Source of the DNA: a bacterium
Lineage (GTDB): Bacteria; Krumholzibacteriota; Krumholzibacteriia; LZORAL124-64-63
Assembly (NCBI GenBank): GCA_018814885.1
Contig: JAHIYU010000143.1
Span: forward strand, 1 to 64,000
DNA length: 64,000 nucleotides
Direction of reading: 5' to 3'
The notes under the pieces are model-generated. The model had not been told where the DNA came from and made no database searches. It saw nothing but the letters and a program-made list of their open reading frames with translations. The position numbers and the translations under genes are program-made. Positions 24,941 to 34,104 of the stretch are shown here, piece after piece (position 1 is the first letter of the stretch; every line of letters starts with the position of its first letter).

Positions 24941-25912
24941 GTGATGAACCAGGTGACAGTGCAGAAGGTCTACGCGGACCTCGAGAATCCCCTGAAGATG
25001 ACGTTGCTCACGGAGCTTCCCGAAGGCGACATCGCACTCGACGCGCCCGACGTGCACCGTCCGGGCATGGCCATGATGGGCTTCATGGAGAACTTCCTGC
25101 CCCATCGCGTCCAGGTGCTCGGCGAGTCCGAAATGGCTTATCTCGACACCCTGGACCCGGCGGGACAGGACGCCGCCGTCTCGAACCTAGCTTTTCTCGA
25201 GGCGCCGGTCATCTTCATCACACGGGGTCTTCGCGTGCCCGATCCGGTGCTGACCGCGGCACGCGAGAACGGGATTCCCGTCGTCCGCAGCACCATGCCC
25301 ACCGAGGAGTTCATCCGTGACCTGTCGGCTCATCTGTCCGACGTCTTCGCGCCGCGCCTGGACGTGCACGGCACGCTGGTAGACGTCTACGGCGTCGGCA
25401 TGCTGATCACGGGCAAGAGCGGCATCGGCAAGAGCGAGTGCGCGCTCGACCTGGTGGAGCGGGGCCACCGGCTCGTGGCCGATGACGTGGTCGAGGTCTG
25501 CAAGGTGAGCGAGGACGTGATCATCGGCCGCTTCCGCGAGGTCCTCCAGCATAACATCGAGATCCGCGGCGTAGGGGTCGTCGACGTGCAGGCTGTCTTC
25601 GGCATCCGCGGGATCCGCATGCAGAAACGCATCGAGGTCGCCGTGGACCTGCAACGCTGGCGGGACGATACCGACTATGAACGCATGGGGCTCGAAAGGG
25701 ACTACACGGAGTATCTCGGCGTTCAGATCCCGCGCATCATCGTCCCCATCTTTCCGGGCAAGAACATCACCGTCATCGCGGAAGTCATCGCGCTCGACTC
25801 GATGCTTCGCGTCTACGGCATAGACTCCGCCCATGACCTCAATCGCCGCATCATGGAGACGCTCCATTCCGGCGACCGGCTGAGCCGCTATCTGAGACAC
25901 GACAGGGAGTAG
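24941..25912 (+). CDS. hprK: HPr kinase/phosphorylase
   Basis: 323 residues. HprK phosphorylates HPr on Ser46 using ATP and reverses the reaction, linking sugar status to regulation. Walker A GKSGIGKS is at about 158-165, followed by ALDLVERGHRLVADDVVEV and the HprK signature EIRGVGVVDVQAVFGIRGIR. It starts with GTG-ATG tandem codons behind GAGGCG. The target Ser46 is present in the HPr encoded 3.5 kb downstream. It sits directly before EIIA. Confidence 0.95.
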   Translation: MMNQVTVQKVYADLENPLKMTLLTELPEGDIALDAPDVHRPGMAMMGFMENFLPHRVQVLGESEMAYLDTLDPAGQDAAVSNLAFLEAPVIFITRGLRVPDPVLTAARENGIPVVRSTMPTEEFIRDLSAHLSDVFAPRLDVHGTLVDVYGVGMLITGKSGIGKSECALDLVERGHRLVADDVVEVCKVSEDVIIGRFREVLQHNIEIRGVGVVDVQAVFGIRGIRMQKRIEVAVDLQRWRDDTDYERMGLERDYTEYLGVQIPRIIVPIFPGKNITVIAEVIALDSMLRVYGIDSAHDLNRRIMETLHSGDRLSRYLRHDRE

Positions 25913-25920
25913 CCTGCATA

Positions 25921-26325
25921 ATGATCAACGGACTGGTGATCACCCACGGGGACGTCGGCCGTGAACTCGTACGGGTGGTCGAGATGATTCTGGGACCCAT
26001 AGACGGCCTGTCCGCCCTCACCAACAGCGGCAAGTCCGTGCAGGAGCTCACCGACGCGATCGGCGCGCGCCTGTCGGGACCGGCCACCGGGGCGGAAGCC
26101 AGGACTTTGCTCTTCATCGACGATTTCGGCGGCAGTTGCGCCAACGCCGCCCAGCTGGCGGTGGCCGAGGGGGGGAGGGACCTGATTCTGACCGGCGTTA
26201 ACCTCGCCATGTTGCTAGACTACGCCACCTGGCGGGAGACCATGTCCGCCGGTGAGCTTTCCCGTCGCCTGGTCGAGAAGGGACGGGAGGCCATTTTCTT
26301 GCTCGGTCCGGGCCGGGAGGATTGA
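25921..26325 (+). CDS. PTS mannose-family EIIA component
   Basis: 134 residues. The phospho-accepting His9 lies in GLVITHGDVG, the equivalent of E. coli ManX His10. LLFIDDFGGSCANAA and LILTGVNLAMLLDYA are family-typical. It takes phosphate from HPr and passes it to EIIB. Eight bases separate it from hprK and six from EIIB. In many bacteria with this cluster only EIIA is found and the role is regulatory; here B, C and D follow. Confidence 0.92.
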   Translation: MINGLVITHGDVGRELVRVVEMILGPIDGLSALTNSGKSVQELTDAIGARLSGPATGAEARTLLFIDDFGGSCANAAQLAVAEGGRDLILTGVNLAMLLDYATWRETMSAGELSRRLVEKGREAIFLLGPGRED

Positions 26326-26331
26326 GTAGCC

Positions 26332-26835
26332 ATGCCTCTGGTCCTGGCGCGAATCGACGATCGCTTCATACACGGACAGGTGACCGTGGGCTGGAGCCGC
26401 AAGCTCCAGCCGGACCGTATCATCCTGTGCAACGACAAGATCGCCGCCGACCCCTGGCAGAGCCGTGTCTACGCCAGTTCCGTGCCGCCCCAGATGCGCG
26501 TGTCCGTGCTGGACCGCGAGAGTACGGCCCGCTTCCTGGCCGGAGACGGAATGCTCGACCGGGGCGAGGATATCATCCTCCTGGTGGGATCTCCGATCGA
26601 CATGCAGGATCTGCATCGCCGCGGTCTGCCGATCGGCGAGGTCAACGTGGGCGGCATGCACTACATGAAAGGCAAGCGGGAGTTGCTCGAATTCGTCTAC
26701 GTGGACAAGCGGGACCTCAAGGCCCTGCGGGCTCTGCAGGATGATGGTGTGCGACTGGTGGCCCAGACCGTGCCAGGCGTGAAGGCGATCGAGCTGGATG
26801 GCGACCAGTTGGCGGAGTTGGAGAACATGCTGTGA
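26332..26835 (+). CDS. PTS mannose/sorbose-family EIIB component
   Basis: 167 residues. The active-site His14 sits in ARIDDRFIHGQVTVGW. IILCNDKIAAD, LLVGSPIDMQDL and EVNVGGMHYMKGK also match the family. It receives phosphate from EIIA and phosphorylates the sugar carried by EIIC/EIID. The EIIC start overlaps its end (GTGATG). Confidence 0.92.
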   Translation: MPLVLARIDDRFIHGQVTVGWSRKLQPDRIILCNDKIAADPWQSRVYASSVPPQMRVSVLDRESTARFLAGDGMLDRGEDIILLVGSPIDMQDLHRRGLPIGEVNVGGMHYMKGKRELLEFVYVDKRDLKALRALQDDGVRLVAQTVPGVKAIELDGDQLAELENML

Positions 26836-27599
26836 TGTTCCTGGCGACAGCCGCCGCCGGCGATCCAGGTTTCCCCTGGCTCGCCCTCGGTCTCACGGTG
26901 CTGCTCGGTGCCCTGCTCGCCCTGGACGAGACGGCCGTGGCACAGACCTGGCTCAGCCAGCCCCTGCCCGCAGGCATCCTGGCCGGCTTGCTCTGGGGCG
27001 AGCCCGGATTGGGTCTGGCGGTGGGTCTGCCGATGCAACTGCTGGCCGTGGGAAACCTGCCCGTGGGACAGACGTTCGCCGGGGACAAGTTGACGCCGGT
27101 GCTTGGTCTCGTCGGGGCGGCCGCGGCCATGGGGTGGGATGTGGCCGCGCCGTTCGCCGGGACCGGAGCCGGCGCCGGCCGACTGGGGTGGCTGCTCGTG
27201 GCCGCAACCCTGGGCAGCATGATCGGGGACGGCGTGTTACGCTGGGAGCGGAGGTTGCACAACCGCCTCATGCTGGGTGGACTGCGCAGTCTGCGCGACG
27301 GCCGCTACGAACACATGGAACGCGCCCACGTGCGCTGCCTGTTGACCACGGCCTTGCGGGGCGGACTGTCGACGCTGTCGTGGTGTCTGCTGGCCATCGT
27401 GGTCTGGCTTCCCATGTTCGACCTGGTGCCCGCGCGGCTGTCTCTCGCTCTGTGCATGTTGCCCTGGCTGACGCCGGCGCTGGCCATCGGATCGCTGGGA
27501 GAGCTGTACGGCAGCCGGCATGGCCTGCGCTGGATCGCGGGAGGGTTCCTGTTGACGCTCGCCACGGCCTGGGCCCTGGCCGGAGGTGTGGGGACGTGA
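26832..27599 (+). CDS. PTS mannose/sorbose-family EIIC membrane component
   Basis: 255 residues, mostly hydrophobic with six or more membrane segments. LALDETAVAQTWLSQPLPAGILAGLLWGEPGLGLAVGLPMQLLAVGNLPVG resembles the sorbose-type EIIC motif (GxxxGxxxQL with an acidic residue). Length is close to E. coli ManY (266). It forms the sugar channel with EIID. The start overlaps EIIB by four bases, and the end overlaps EIID by four. Confidence 0.82.
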   Translation: MMFLATAAAGDPGFPWLALGLTVLLGALLALDETAVAQTWLSQPLPAGILAGLLWGEPGLGLAVGLPMQLLAVGNLPVGQTFAGDKLTPVLGLVGAAAAMGWDVAAPFAGTGAGAGRLGWLLVAATLGSMIGDGVLRWERRLHNRLMLGGLRSLRDGRYEHMERAHVRCLLTTALRGGLSTLSWCLLAIVVWLPMFDLVPARLSLALCMLPWLTPALAIGSLGELYGSRHGLRWIAGGFLLTLATAWALAGGVGT

Positions 27600-28378
27600 T
27601 GGGCGTCGGGAAGAATCCGGCCCTGGTGGACAGACCGGATTGTCGCTGCATGTGGCAGGTTTTCCTGCGGACGCTGAGCCTCCAGGGATCATGGAACACG
27701 CAGCGCATGCAGAACCTGGGCCTGGTCTACGCCATGTTGCCGTGGTTGCGGCGGGCGGAGTTGCCGGTGCGGGAGGCGCGACAGTTCTGTCGCCGGCACT
27801 ACGAGTACTTCAACACCAACCCCTACTATGCGAATCTGCTGGTCGGCGGATTGCTGAGGTTGGAGGAGGAGAACCGGCGGACGGACGGGGCGATGCTGCA
27901 GATCGTCCGCAATTTCAAGGATTCCCTGGGCCGGGCGCTGGCCTCGCTCGGTGACCAGTTCGTCTGGTTGGGCCTGCAGCCCACCCTGCTGGTGATGGCG
28001 TCATTGGCTGCGGCGTCCGGTTCACACTGGGTTCCCCTGGCGTTGCTGTCGGCGTTCACGCTGGTCCAACTCTCGGGTCGTTACCTGGTCCTGGTCTGGG
28101 GCTACGATCTGGGGCTGGAGATCGCCGATCGGCTGGCGTCACCGAAATGGCATCAGGCCATCTGGACGGCGAAGCGCGCCGGCGCCCTGTTCACGGGGGT
28201 CCTGGCGGGACTCTATGTCGCCAGGCTGGATCTCCTGCTGCGCGCCGATGGCGAGCGGTCGTTGCTGCTTGCCACGGCCCTGGCCCTGGGGCTGTCGATG
28301 ACGGCGCGGCGGCGATGGCCAGGCGAGAGCCTGCTGCTGCTGATGCTGCCTCTTGCCGTGGCGATGACCTATCTGTAG
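27596..28378 (+). CDS. PTS mannose-family EIID membrane component
   Basis: 260 residues. The family start LRTLSLQGSWNTQRMQNLGLVYAMLP is diagnostic, followed by FCRRHYEYFNTNPYYANLLVGG and a hydrophobic C-terminal half (LQPTLLVMASLAAA and later segments). It starts at GTG 27596, overlapping the EIIC stop, or at ATG 27599; the longer open frame lies within EIIC. Somewhat shorter than E. coli ManZ (283). Together with A, B and C it makes a complete transporter set; the sugar is unknown. Confidence 0.88.
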   Translation: MMGVGKNPALVDRPDCRCMWQVFLRTLSLQGSWNTQRMQNLGLVYAMLPWLRRAELPVREARQFCRRHYEYFNTNPYYANLLVGGLLRLEEENRRTDGAMLQIVRNFKDSLGRALASLGDQFVWLGLQPTLLVMASLAAASGSHWVPLALLSAFTLVQLSGRYLVLVWGYDLGLEIADRLASPKWHQAIWTAKRAGALFTGVLAGLYVARLDLLLRADGERSLLLATALALGLSMTARRRWPGESLLLLMLPLAVAMTYL

Positions 28379-28432
28379 ATTCCGGGTTTCGTGTCCGATC
28401 GCGGGCCCCGGTGGCGTAAAAGGAGCGACTTC

Positions 28433-28714
28433 TTGAGAACTGCCAAGGCAACTGTAGCCGATCCTGTCGGATTCCACCTGCGCGCCGCAGGACGCATCGT
28501 CAAGCTCGCCAAGACGTTCGCTTCGGACGTGACCGTCCGCTTCAGCGGCCGCTCTGCCAATGCCAAGAGCATCATGGGGCTGGCGAGTCTGGCCGCGGAC
28601 CACGGCAGCGTCGTGGAACTAGAGGTCGCAGGACCCGACGAGGTGGCTGCCACCGAGGCCCTCATCCACCTGATCGAGGTCGAGCTGGCCCACAACGAGA
28701 AGCAGGAGGGCTGA
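28433..28714 (+). CDS. ptsH: Phosphocarrier protein HPr
   Basis: 93 residues from TTG 28433, which has AAAGGAG seven bases upstream. With this start the phospho-histidine is His15 (GFHLRAAG) and the HprK target is Ser46 (NAKSIMGL), exactly the classical numbering, which supports the start. Arg17 is kept, but the usual Pro18 (HARPA) is Ala. It shuttles phosphate from enzyme I to EIIA, and Ser46 links it to HprK. The ptsI start follows after four bases. Confidence 0.93.
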   Translation: MRTAKATVADPVGFHLRAAGRIVKLAKTFASDVTVRFSGRSANAKSIMGLASLAADHGSVVELEVAGPDEVAATEALIHLIEVELAHNEKQEG

Positions 28715-28718
28715 TCGC

Positions 28719-30488
28719 TTGCGCATCGTGAGCGGAATCGCCGCGTCCCCGGGTTATGCCGTCGCCCCCGTGCATTTCATCTCGCGCGAGGCGCCAGAAA
28801 TCGTGCGCCGCGTCATAGCTCCCGGCGAGATCGAGGCCGAGATCGCGCGTCTGGATGACGCCATCGGCAAGGCGCGAGACCAGATCCAGGTTCTGATCGG
28901 GAAGCTGGCGAAGGATCTGGGCCCCGAAGAGTCGGCCATCATGGAAAGCCACCTGCTGATCCTGGAGGACGAGCTCACCGTGGGTCGCGCGCGCGAGATC
29001 ATCCGCGCCGAATCGCTCAACTGCGAGGCGGCCCTGAAGGAGGCCGTCGGCGAGATCATCCGCCAGTTCCACGCGCTTGAGGATTCCTATTTCCGTGAGC
29101 GCACCCAGGATCTGCACGACGTGGAAGAGCGCATCCTGCGCATTCTGACGGGTACCGACGACGCGACCGTCGTCGGCCCCACCGCGCCCAGCATCGTGGC
29201 GGCCGTGGATCTCACCCCGTCCGATACGGTCACCATCGGTTCGCGCAACGTGCTGGCCTTCGTGCTCGGCGAAGGCAGCCGCACCAGCCATGTGGCGATC
29301 CTGGCCCGTTCGCTCGGCGTGCCGGCGGTCCTGGGACTGGGCGACGAAGTCTCCCACCTGATCGACGGGGATCTGCTGGCGGTCGACGGCGAACTTGGCG
29401 AAGTGGTCCTGCAACCCGACGCGGAGACCCTGGCCCGCTTCCGTCAACTCGCCCAGCGCGATAGCAGGGTGGCCGCGAAGCTGAGCCACCTGAAGGATCT
29501 GCCCGCGGTGACGCCGGACGGCCGCACCGTCAAGATGATGGTCAACATCGAGTTGCCTGTGGAGGTCGACAAGGCGCTGGACTGCGGAGCCGAGGGTATC
29601 GGGCTGCTGCGCACCGAGTACATCTATTTCCAGCACCGGACCATTCCGGACGAACAGGAGCAGCTGGCCGTCTACGGCGACATCATGAGGCGCATGGAGG
29701 GGCGCCCGGTGCTCTTCCGTACCCTGGACGTCGGCGGCGACAAGGTGCAGCGCTACCTGGGCGTGCGCAAGGAATCGAACCCTTTTCTGGGCTGGCGCGG
29801 CATCCGCTTCCTGCTCGCCAACCCACCCCTGTTCAAGTCCCAGCTGCGGGCGATCTACCGGGCCGCCGCCCTGGGGCCGGCGCGCCTCATGTTCCCCATG
29901 ATCACGGGCGTCGCGGAACTGCGGTCGGCGCGGGAGATCTGCCGTGAATGCTGCGACGAACTGGCCGGCGAGGGCCTGGCGCACGATCCGGAGCTCGAGA
30001 TCGGCATCATGATCGAGACGCCCGCGTCCGCCATGGTGGCCGACCTGCTGGCCCGCGAATGCGACTTCTTCAGCGTGGGAACCAACGACCTGATCCAGTA
30101 CACGCTGGCCATGGACCGGCTCAACAGCCGCGTGGCGTACCTCTACCAGCCTCTCCACCCCGGTGTGCTGAGGCTGATGCGAAACACGGTCCAGGCGGCG
30201 CATGCGGCCGGCATCTGGGCCGGCATCTGCGGGGAGATGTCCTCGGAGACGCGTTACGCCGAGGTATTGCTCGGACTGGGATTCGACGAGTTGAGCATGC
30301 ATGCGGCCCAGCTGCCGAAGGTCAAGCAGGTGGTGCGCTGGACGCCGCAGACGGAAGCAGCGGCCCTCGTGGAGGAGCTCTGCGCCTGCGATACGGCCGA
30401 AGCTGCGGACCGTCTCTTGACGAGCTATCTGGAGGAGAAGAAGGCACGTCGCTTCGCGAGCAACCGGGAGGGTCGGGTGAATGACTGA
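28719..30488 (+). CDS. ptsI: PTS enzyme I (phosphoenolpyruvate-protein phosphotransferase)
   Basis: 589 residues. It starts the PTS relay by taking phosphate from PEP onto His191 (GEGSRTSHVAIL). The PEP-utilising C-terminal barrel shows EGIGLLRTEYIYFQHRTIPDEQEQ, FRTLDVGGDKVQRYLG, RGIRFLL and FFSVGTNDLIQYTLAMDR. TTG 28719 follows CAGGAGGG by eight bases. Length is normal. It overlaps the next gene by eight bases. Confidence 0.97.
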   Translation: MRIVSGIAASPGYAVAPVHFISREAPEIVRRVIAPGEIEAEIARLDDAIGKARDQIQVLIGKLAKDLGPEESAIMESHLLILEDELTVGRAREIIRAESLNCEAALKEAVGEIIRQFHALEDSYFRERTQDLHDVEERILRILTGTDDATVVGPTAPSIVAAVDLTPSDTVTIGSRNVLAFVLGEGSRTSHVAILARSLGVPAVLGLGDEVSHLIDGDLLAVDGELGEVVLQPDAETLARFRQLAQRDSRVAAKLSHLKDLPAVTPDGRTVKMMVNIELPVEVDKALDCGAEGIGLLRTEYIYFQHRTIPDEQEQLAVYGDIMRRMEGRPVLFRTLDVGGDKVQRYLGVRKESNPFLGWRGIRFLLANPPLFKSQLRAIYRAAALGPARLMFPMITGVAELRSAREICRECCDELAGEGLAHDPELEIGIMIETPASAMVADLLARECDFFSVGTNDLIQYTLAMDRLNSRVAYLYQPLHPGVLRLMRNTVQAAHAAGIWAGICGEMSSETRYAEVLLGLGFDELSMHAAQLPKVKQVVRWTPQTEAAALVEELCACDTAEAADRLLTSYLEEKKARRFASNREGRVND

Positions 30489-31533
30489 CTCCGGCTTGGT
30501 CAGGATGTTGGCTCTGGTCGGGGACATGGCCGACGACCTCCAGGCCAGTCGCGGATTGGCGGGCCTCGAGCGCGTGGCGCCCCTGCCGCCGCCTCCCGGC
30601 GGCTTGTTGATCTGCGGCATGGGCGGTTCCGCCATCGCCGGCGATCTGCTGGTAGCCTACGCCGCGACGCGCGGCTTGCGTCTCTCGGTATGGCGCGACT
30701 ACGGCCTGCCTGGCTGGGTCGACGCCCGCACGCCGGTGATCCTCTGCAGCTATTCGGGCAACACGGAGGAATGTCTCTCATCTGCGCGCGAAGCGTCCGC
30801 GCGTCGTTGCCCCCGGGTCGCCATCTCGTCCGGAGGGGAGATGGCATGTCTCGCCCGGGACGGTATCGACGGTGGCGCGCCCTTTCCCCTGGTGGAGGTG
30901 CCGGGCGGCCTGCCGCCGCGCGCGGCGCTGGGATTCGGACTGGGCGCCCTGGCCCACGTCCTGTCCAGGCTGGGCCTGCTGCCCGGCGTCGATGAGGAGA
31001 TCGCGGCCGCCGTTTCCACGCTTCGCGAAGGTGTGGAGCGTCTGGGACCCGCCTCCGGCCCCGACAGCCCGGCCAAGTCCGCGGCCAGGACGACGCTGGG
31101 ACGCATGCTGGTGGTCTACACCACATCCCCCGCAGCCCACGCGGCCGGCATGCGCCTGAAGGCCCAGGTCAACGAGAACGGCAAATCGCCCGCCCTGGTC
31201 GTACCCTTCCCCGAGCTCGACCACAACGATATCGTGGGCTGGGAGGTGCTGAGGCCCCGTCGCGACGACTTCGTATTGCTGTTGCTCCGGTCCGCGGACG
31301 AGAACACGCGCACGTCACTCAGGGTCGATGTGACGCGCGAATTGCTGGCCGAGGAATTTCATACTATCCTGGAGTTCCGGGCCGCCGGCGAGACGATGCT
31401 GGCGCGCACGCTATCCCTGGTGCAGTATGGAGATTACTTGTCCTGCTATCTCGCGGAGGCGGCGGGCGTGGATCCCGTGCCCGTCGCCAGGATCGAGATC
31501 CTGAAGCAGCGTCTCCAGGCGCTGGGCGAATGA
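30481..31533 (+). CDS. Bifunctional phosphoglucose/phosphomannose isomerase
   Basis: 350 residues. Two SIS domains: [16 protein letters not shown] and [16 protein letters not shown] in the first, MLVVYTTS in the second, with [11 protein letters not shown] and [12 protein letters not shown] typical of the PGI/PMI type known first from archaea. It interconverts glucose-6-P, fructose-6-P and mannose-6-P. The ATG overlaps the ptsI end by eight bases, so hexose entering by this PTS could be converted at once; a mannose- or glucose-type substrate would fit, but that is inference. Confidence 0.88.
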   Translation: MTDSGLVRMLALVGDMADDLQASRGLAGLERVAPLPPPPGGLLICGMGGSAIAGDLLVAYAATRGLRLSVWRDYGLPGWVDARTPVILCSYSGNTEECLSSAREASARRCPRVAISSGGEMACLARDGIDGGAPFPLVEVPGGLPPRAALGFGLGALAHVLSRLGLLPGVDEEIAAAVSTLREGVERLGPASGPDSPAKSAARTTLGRMLVVYTTSPAAHAAGMRLKAQVNENGKSPALVVPFPELDHNDIVGWEVLRPRRDDFVLLLLRSADENTRTSLRVDVTRELLAEEFHTILEFRAAGETMLARTLSLVQYGDYLSCYLAEAAGVDPVPVARIEILKQRLQALGE

Positions 31534-31600
31534 ACGAGACGGACCGGCGATACGGCGGTCGGCGAACGCAGGTCCCGCACGACCCGATCAAGGAGCATCC

Positions 31601-32740
31601 ATGGCCTCGCAACATCTCTTCACCAGCGAATCCGTGACCGAAGGCCATCCCGACAAGGTCGCGGACCAGATCTCCGACAGCGTCCTGGACGCCATCCTGG
31701 CTCAGGACCCGCATGGACGCGTGGCCTGCGAAACCCTGGTGACCACCGGCCTGGCCATGGTGGCGGGGGAGATCACCACCGAGACCTACGTCGACATCCC
31801 CAAGATCGTGCGCCACACCATCCGGGAAATCGGCTACACGTCCGCCGCATACGGATTCGACTCGGAGACCTGTGCGGTCCTGACCGCGATCGACGAGCAA
31901 TCGCCCGACATCGCGCTCGGCGTCGACAGCGGCGGCGCCGGCGACCAGGGGCTGATGTTCGGCTACGCCTGCCGCGAGACCTCGGAGTTGATGCCCTTGC
32001 CCATCATGCTGGCGCATCGTCTGACCCGCAGGCTCGCCCAGGTGCGCAAGAACGGCGAACTGCCCTGGGTCCGTCCCGACGGCAAGGGTCAGGTCACGGT
32101 CGAATACGACGGAAGCAAACCCGTGCGCGTCACCACGGTCCTGATCTCCACGCAGCACGACCCCGACACGGCTCATCTGCGGGAACAGGTCATCGAGCAC
32201 GTCATCGACCCGGTGCTGGCCGCGGCGGATATCGATCACCAGGGCCTCACCTATCACGTGAACCCGACCGGGAGCTTCGTCATCGGGGGCCCGCAGGGCG
32301 ATTGCGGGCTGACGGGACGCAAGATCATCGTGGATACCTACGGCGGCAGCGCCCCACACGGGGGAGGGGCTTTTTCCGGCAAGGATCCCTCCAAGGTGGA
32401 TCGCTCCGCCAGCTATGCGGCCCGCTGGGTCGCCAAGAACGTCGTGGCCGCGGGCCTTGCCGACCGCTGCCAGATCCAGCTGGCCTACGCCATCGGCGTC
32501 GCCGAACCGGTCTCGGTCGCCGTGCAGTCGTTCGGCACGGGCGCGATACCCGACGAACGCATCGTCGCCGCAGTGCGCGAGGTCTTCGACCTGACCCCGC
32601 GCGGGATCATCGCGGGGCTGGACCTCCTGCGCCCGATCTACCGGGCGACGGCCGCCTATGGCCACTTCGGACGCGAGGCCCGCGTGTTCCCGTGGGAGGG
32701 CACCGATCGCGCGGAGGCCTTGATAAGCAGCGCCGGCTGA
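31601..32740 (+). CDS. metK: S-adenosylmethionine synthetase
   Basis: 379 residues. It makes SAM from methionine and [21 protein letters not shown] at the N-terminus, [12 protein letters not shown] (signature 1), [20 protein letters not shown] and [17 protein letters not shown] (signature 2) are present. AAGGAG precedes the ATG. The 67-base upstream gap shows no SAM riboswitch. A hairpin terminator follows. It is the last gene of the long plus-strand run. Confidence 0.97.
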   Translation: MASQHLFTSESVTEGHPDKVADQISDSVLDAILAQDPHGRVACETLVTTGLAMVAGEITTETYVDIPKIVRHTIREIGYTSAAYGFDSETCAVLTAIDEQSPDIALGVDSGGAGDQGLMFGYACRETSELMPLPIMLAHRLTRRLAQVRKNGELPWVRPDGKGQVTVEYDGSKPVRVTTVLISTQHDPDTAHLREQVIEHVIDPVLAAADIDHQGLTYHVNPTGSFVIGGPQGDCGLTGRKIIVDTYGGSAPHGGGAFSGKDPSKVDRSASYAARWVAKNVVAAGLADRCQIQLAYAIGVAEPVSVAVQSFGTGAIPDERIVAAVREVFDLTPRGIIAGLDLLRPIYRATAAYGHFGREARVFPWEGTDRAEALISSAG

Positions 32741-32771
32741 TCCGCGCGTCTCGACGACAACAGCAAAAGAA

Positions 32772-32810
32772 GAGGCGTCGCCGGATCCGGCGGCGCCTCT
32801 CGTTCGTCTC
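32772..32810. terminator. Bidirectional terminator after metK
   Basis: A 12-bp stem with one G-T (GAGGCGTCGCCG / CGGCGGCGCCTC, 32772-32799) and a GATC loop. T-rich TCGTTCGTCTC follows on the plus strand and CTTCTTTTGCTG on the minus strand. It separates convergent metK and the minus-strand lipoprotein gene. Confidence 0.75.
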
Positions 32811-32825
32811 ACGTCCCGGTCGCCG

Positions 32826-33959
32826 CTATCTGGTCGGCAGCTCCACATGGACCGTGACCGTGTCGAATCTGGTGACGTTCGTATGGGTGTCGAAGACGGT
32901 CACTCTCACCATGCGATCGCCGACGTCGTCCGTGTTGAAGACATGCCTCGGCTCGCGCACCGGATAGACGCTGCCCAGGATGTCGTCCATGTCCCAGGTG
33001 AAATTGAACCGTTCGTAGAAACCCCTCTCGGGGTCGAAGCCGCAGAGATCGGCGACCACGGACAGGGCGACCAGGCCGTCGTCGCTAGCGTCTGGCAGGT
33101 GTCCGAACGATACGTCGGCGTGCTGGTTCAGCAGCAGCACACGGTCCACGAGACGCCGGCTGGAGTCGTACAGATAGATGGCGCCTACGAAATTCTCCGG
33201 CTGTCCCGCCCAGTTCCCGGTCATATGGAAGTTGGTGTGGGTGGGGCCGGCAATGCTGCGGTTGTCCACCCAGATGATCAGAAATCCCCCGGGCGGCAGC
33301 ACCGTGCTCGCCGCGAAACGCCACTTGTTGGGGATCGAGGTGTCGTTGGTAAGCGACCAGTTGGTGAGCGATACCGACTGGGTCGTTGATGGGTTGTGGA
33401 GCTCGAGCAGGGGTTCGAAGAGACCGTTCACCGGGTTCGGGATGATCGACACGTTGAAGGCCAGGATCTCGTTGAAGACGACCGTCTGGCGGATGTTGCT
33501 GCCGCCGCTGCCGTTGCTCGTGCCCATGGTGGGTGCGGTGAAATAGGCCATGCTGGCCGTGACGGTCGTGTCTTCGCTGGCCTGGATGAACATCGAGTCG
33601 GACTGCACCTCGACGAAGATGCTCATCGTGTCGCTGTCGCCGTCCTCGTCCGTCACGGTGGCGAGGACGCTGTAGTCCCCCGGCTCGTTGAAACGGTGGG
33701 AGGTGATCGAACCGTTCGCCGTTCCCCCGTCCTGGAAATCCCAGGAGACGTGGAGCGGGGCATTCGCGCCGGTCGGATCAGCGGTAGGGTTGCCGCCGGT
33801 GACGAAGGCCACGAATTGAACGTTCACCGGCGCGATGCCGCATTCCACGTTGGCCTCGAGCCTGGTGATCGAGGGTCTGAGATTCCCGTCGTCGCTGCAG
33901 CCGACGACCACAGCAATGACCAGGCAGGCCAGCCAGAGGATCAACATGAACTTGCGCAT
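32826..33959 (-). CDS. Lipoprotein with PKD and lamin-tail domains
   Basis: 377 residues. A type II signal peptide ends in the lipobox VVVGC (Cys21). A PKD-like beta-sandwich (about 30-120; VSWDFQDGGTANGSITSHRFNEPGDYSVLATVTDEDGD) is followed by a lamin-tail domain (about 145-280; VFNEILAF, LLELHNPSTTQSVSLTNWSL, LPPGGFLIIWVDN). A last segment returns to PKD-like sequence (FTWDMDDILGSVYPVREPRHVFNTDDVGD). Likely exposed at the outer membrane; role unknown. ATG 33959 is preferred to the frame start at 34016 because the signal peptide begins there. Confidence 0.75.
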   Translation of the reverse strand: MRKFMLILWLACLVIAVVVGCSDDGNLRPSITRLEANVECGIAPVNVQFVAFVTGGNPTADPTGANAPLHVSWDFQDGGTANGSITSHRFNEPGDYSVLATVTDEDGDSDTMSIFVEVQSDSMFIQASEDTTVTASMAYFTAPTMGTSNGSGGSNIRQTVVFNEILAFNVSIIPNPVNGLFEPLLELHNPSTTQSVSLTNWSLTNDTSIPNKWRFAASTVLPPGGFLIIWVDNRSIAGPTHTNFHMTGNWAGQPENFVGAIYLYDSSRRLVDRVLLLNQHADVSFGHLPDASDDGLVALSVVADLCGFDPERGFYERFNFTWDMDDILGSVYPVREPRHVFNTDDVGDRMVRVTVFDTHTNVTRFDTVTVHVELPTR

Positions 33960-34104
33960 GAGTCGGGCTCCGTAGTCGCGGTGACGTATATAAAGGTCGC
34001 GTCGGCAAGGACGCACGGCCTTGACCTGTTCAAATTAAGAAGTTAGGGCAGCCGGGGCAAGGAGTCCAGCGAAAAGGGGTCGGTCACGGCCCGGACATGC
34101 CGGT

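Noticed and set aside
31534..31600. Possible SAM riboswitch before metK
   Set aside because: The gap is only 67 bases and shows none of the conserved SAM-riboswitch core pairing; metK probably relies on upstream transcription.
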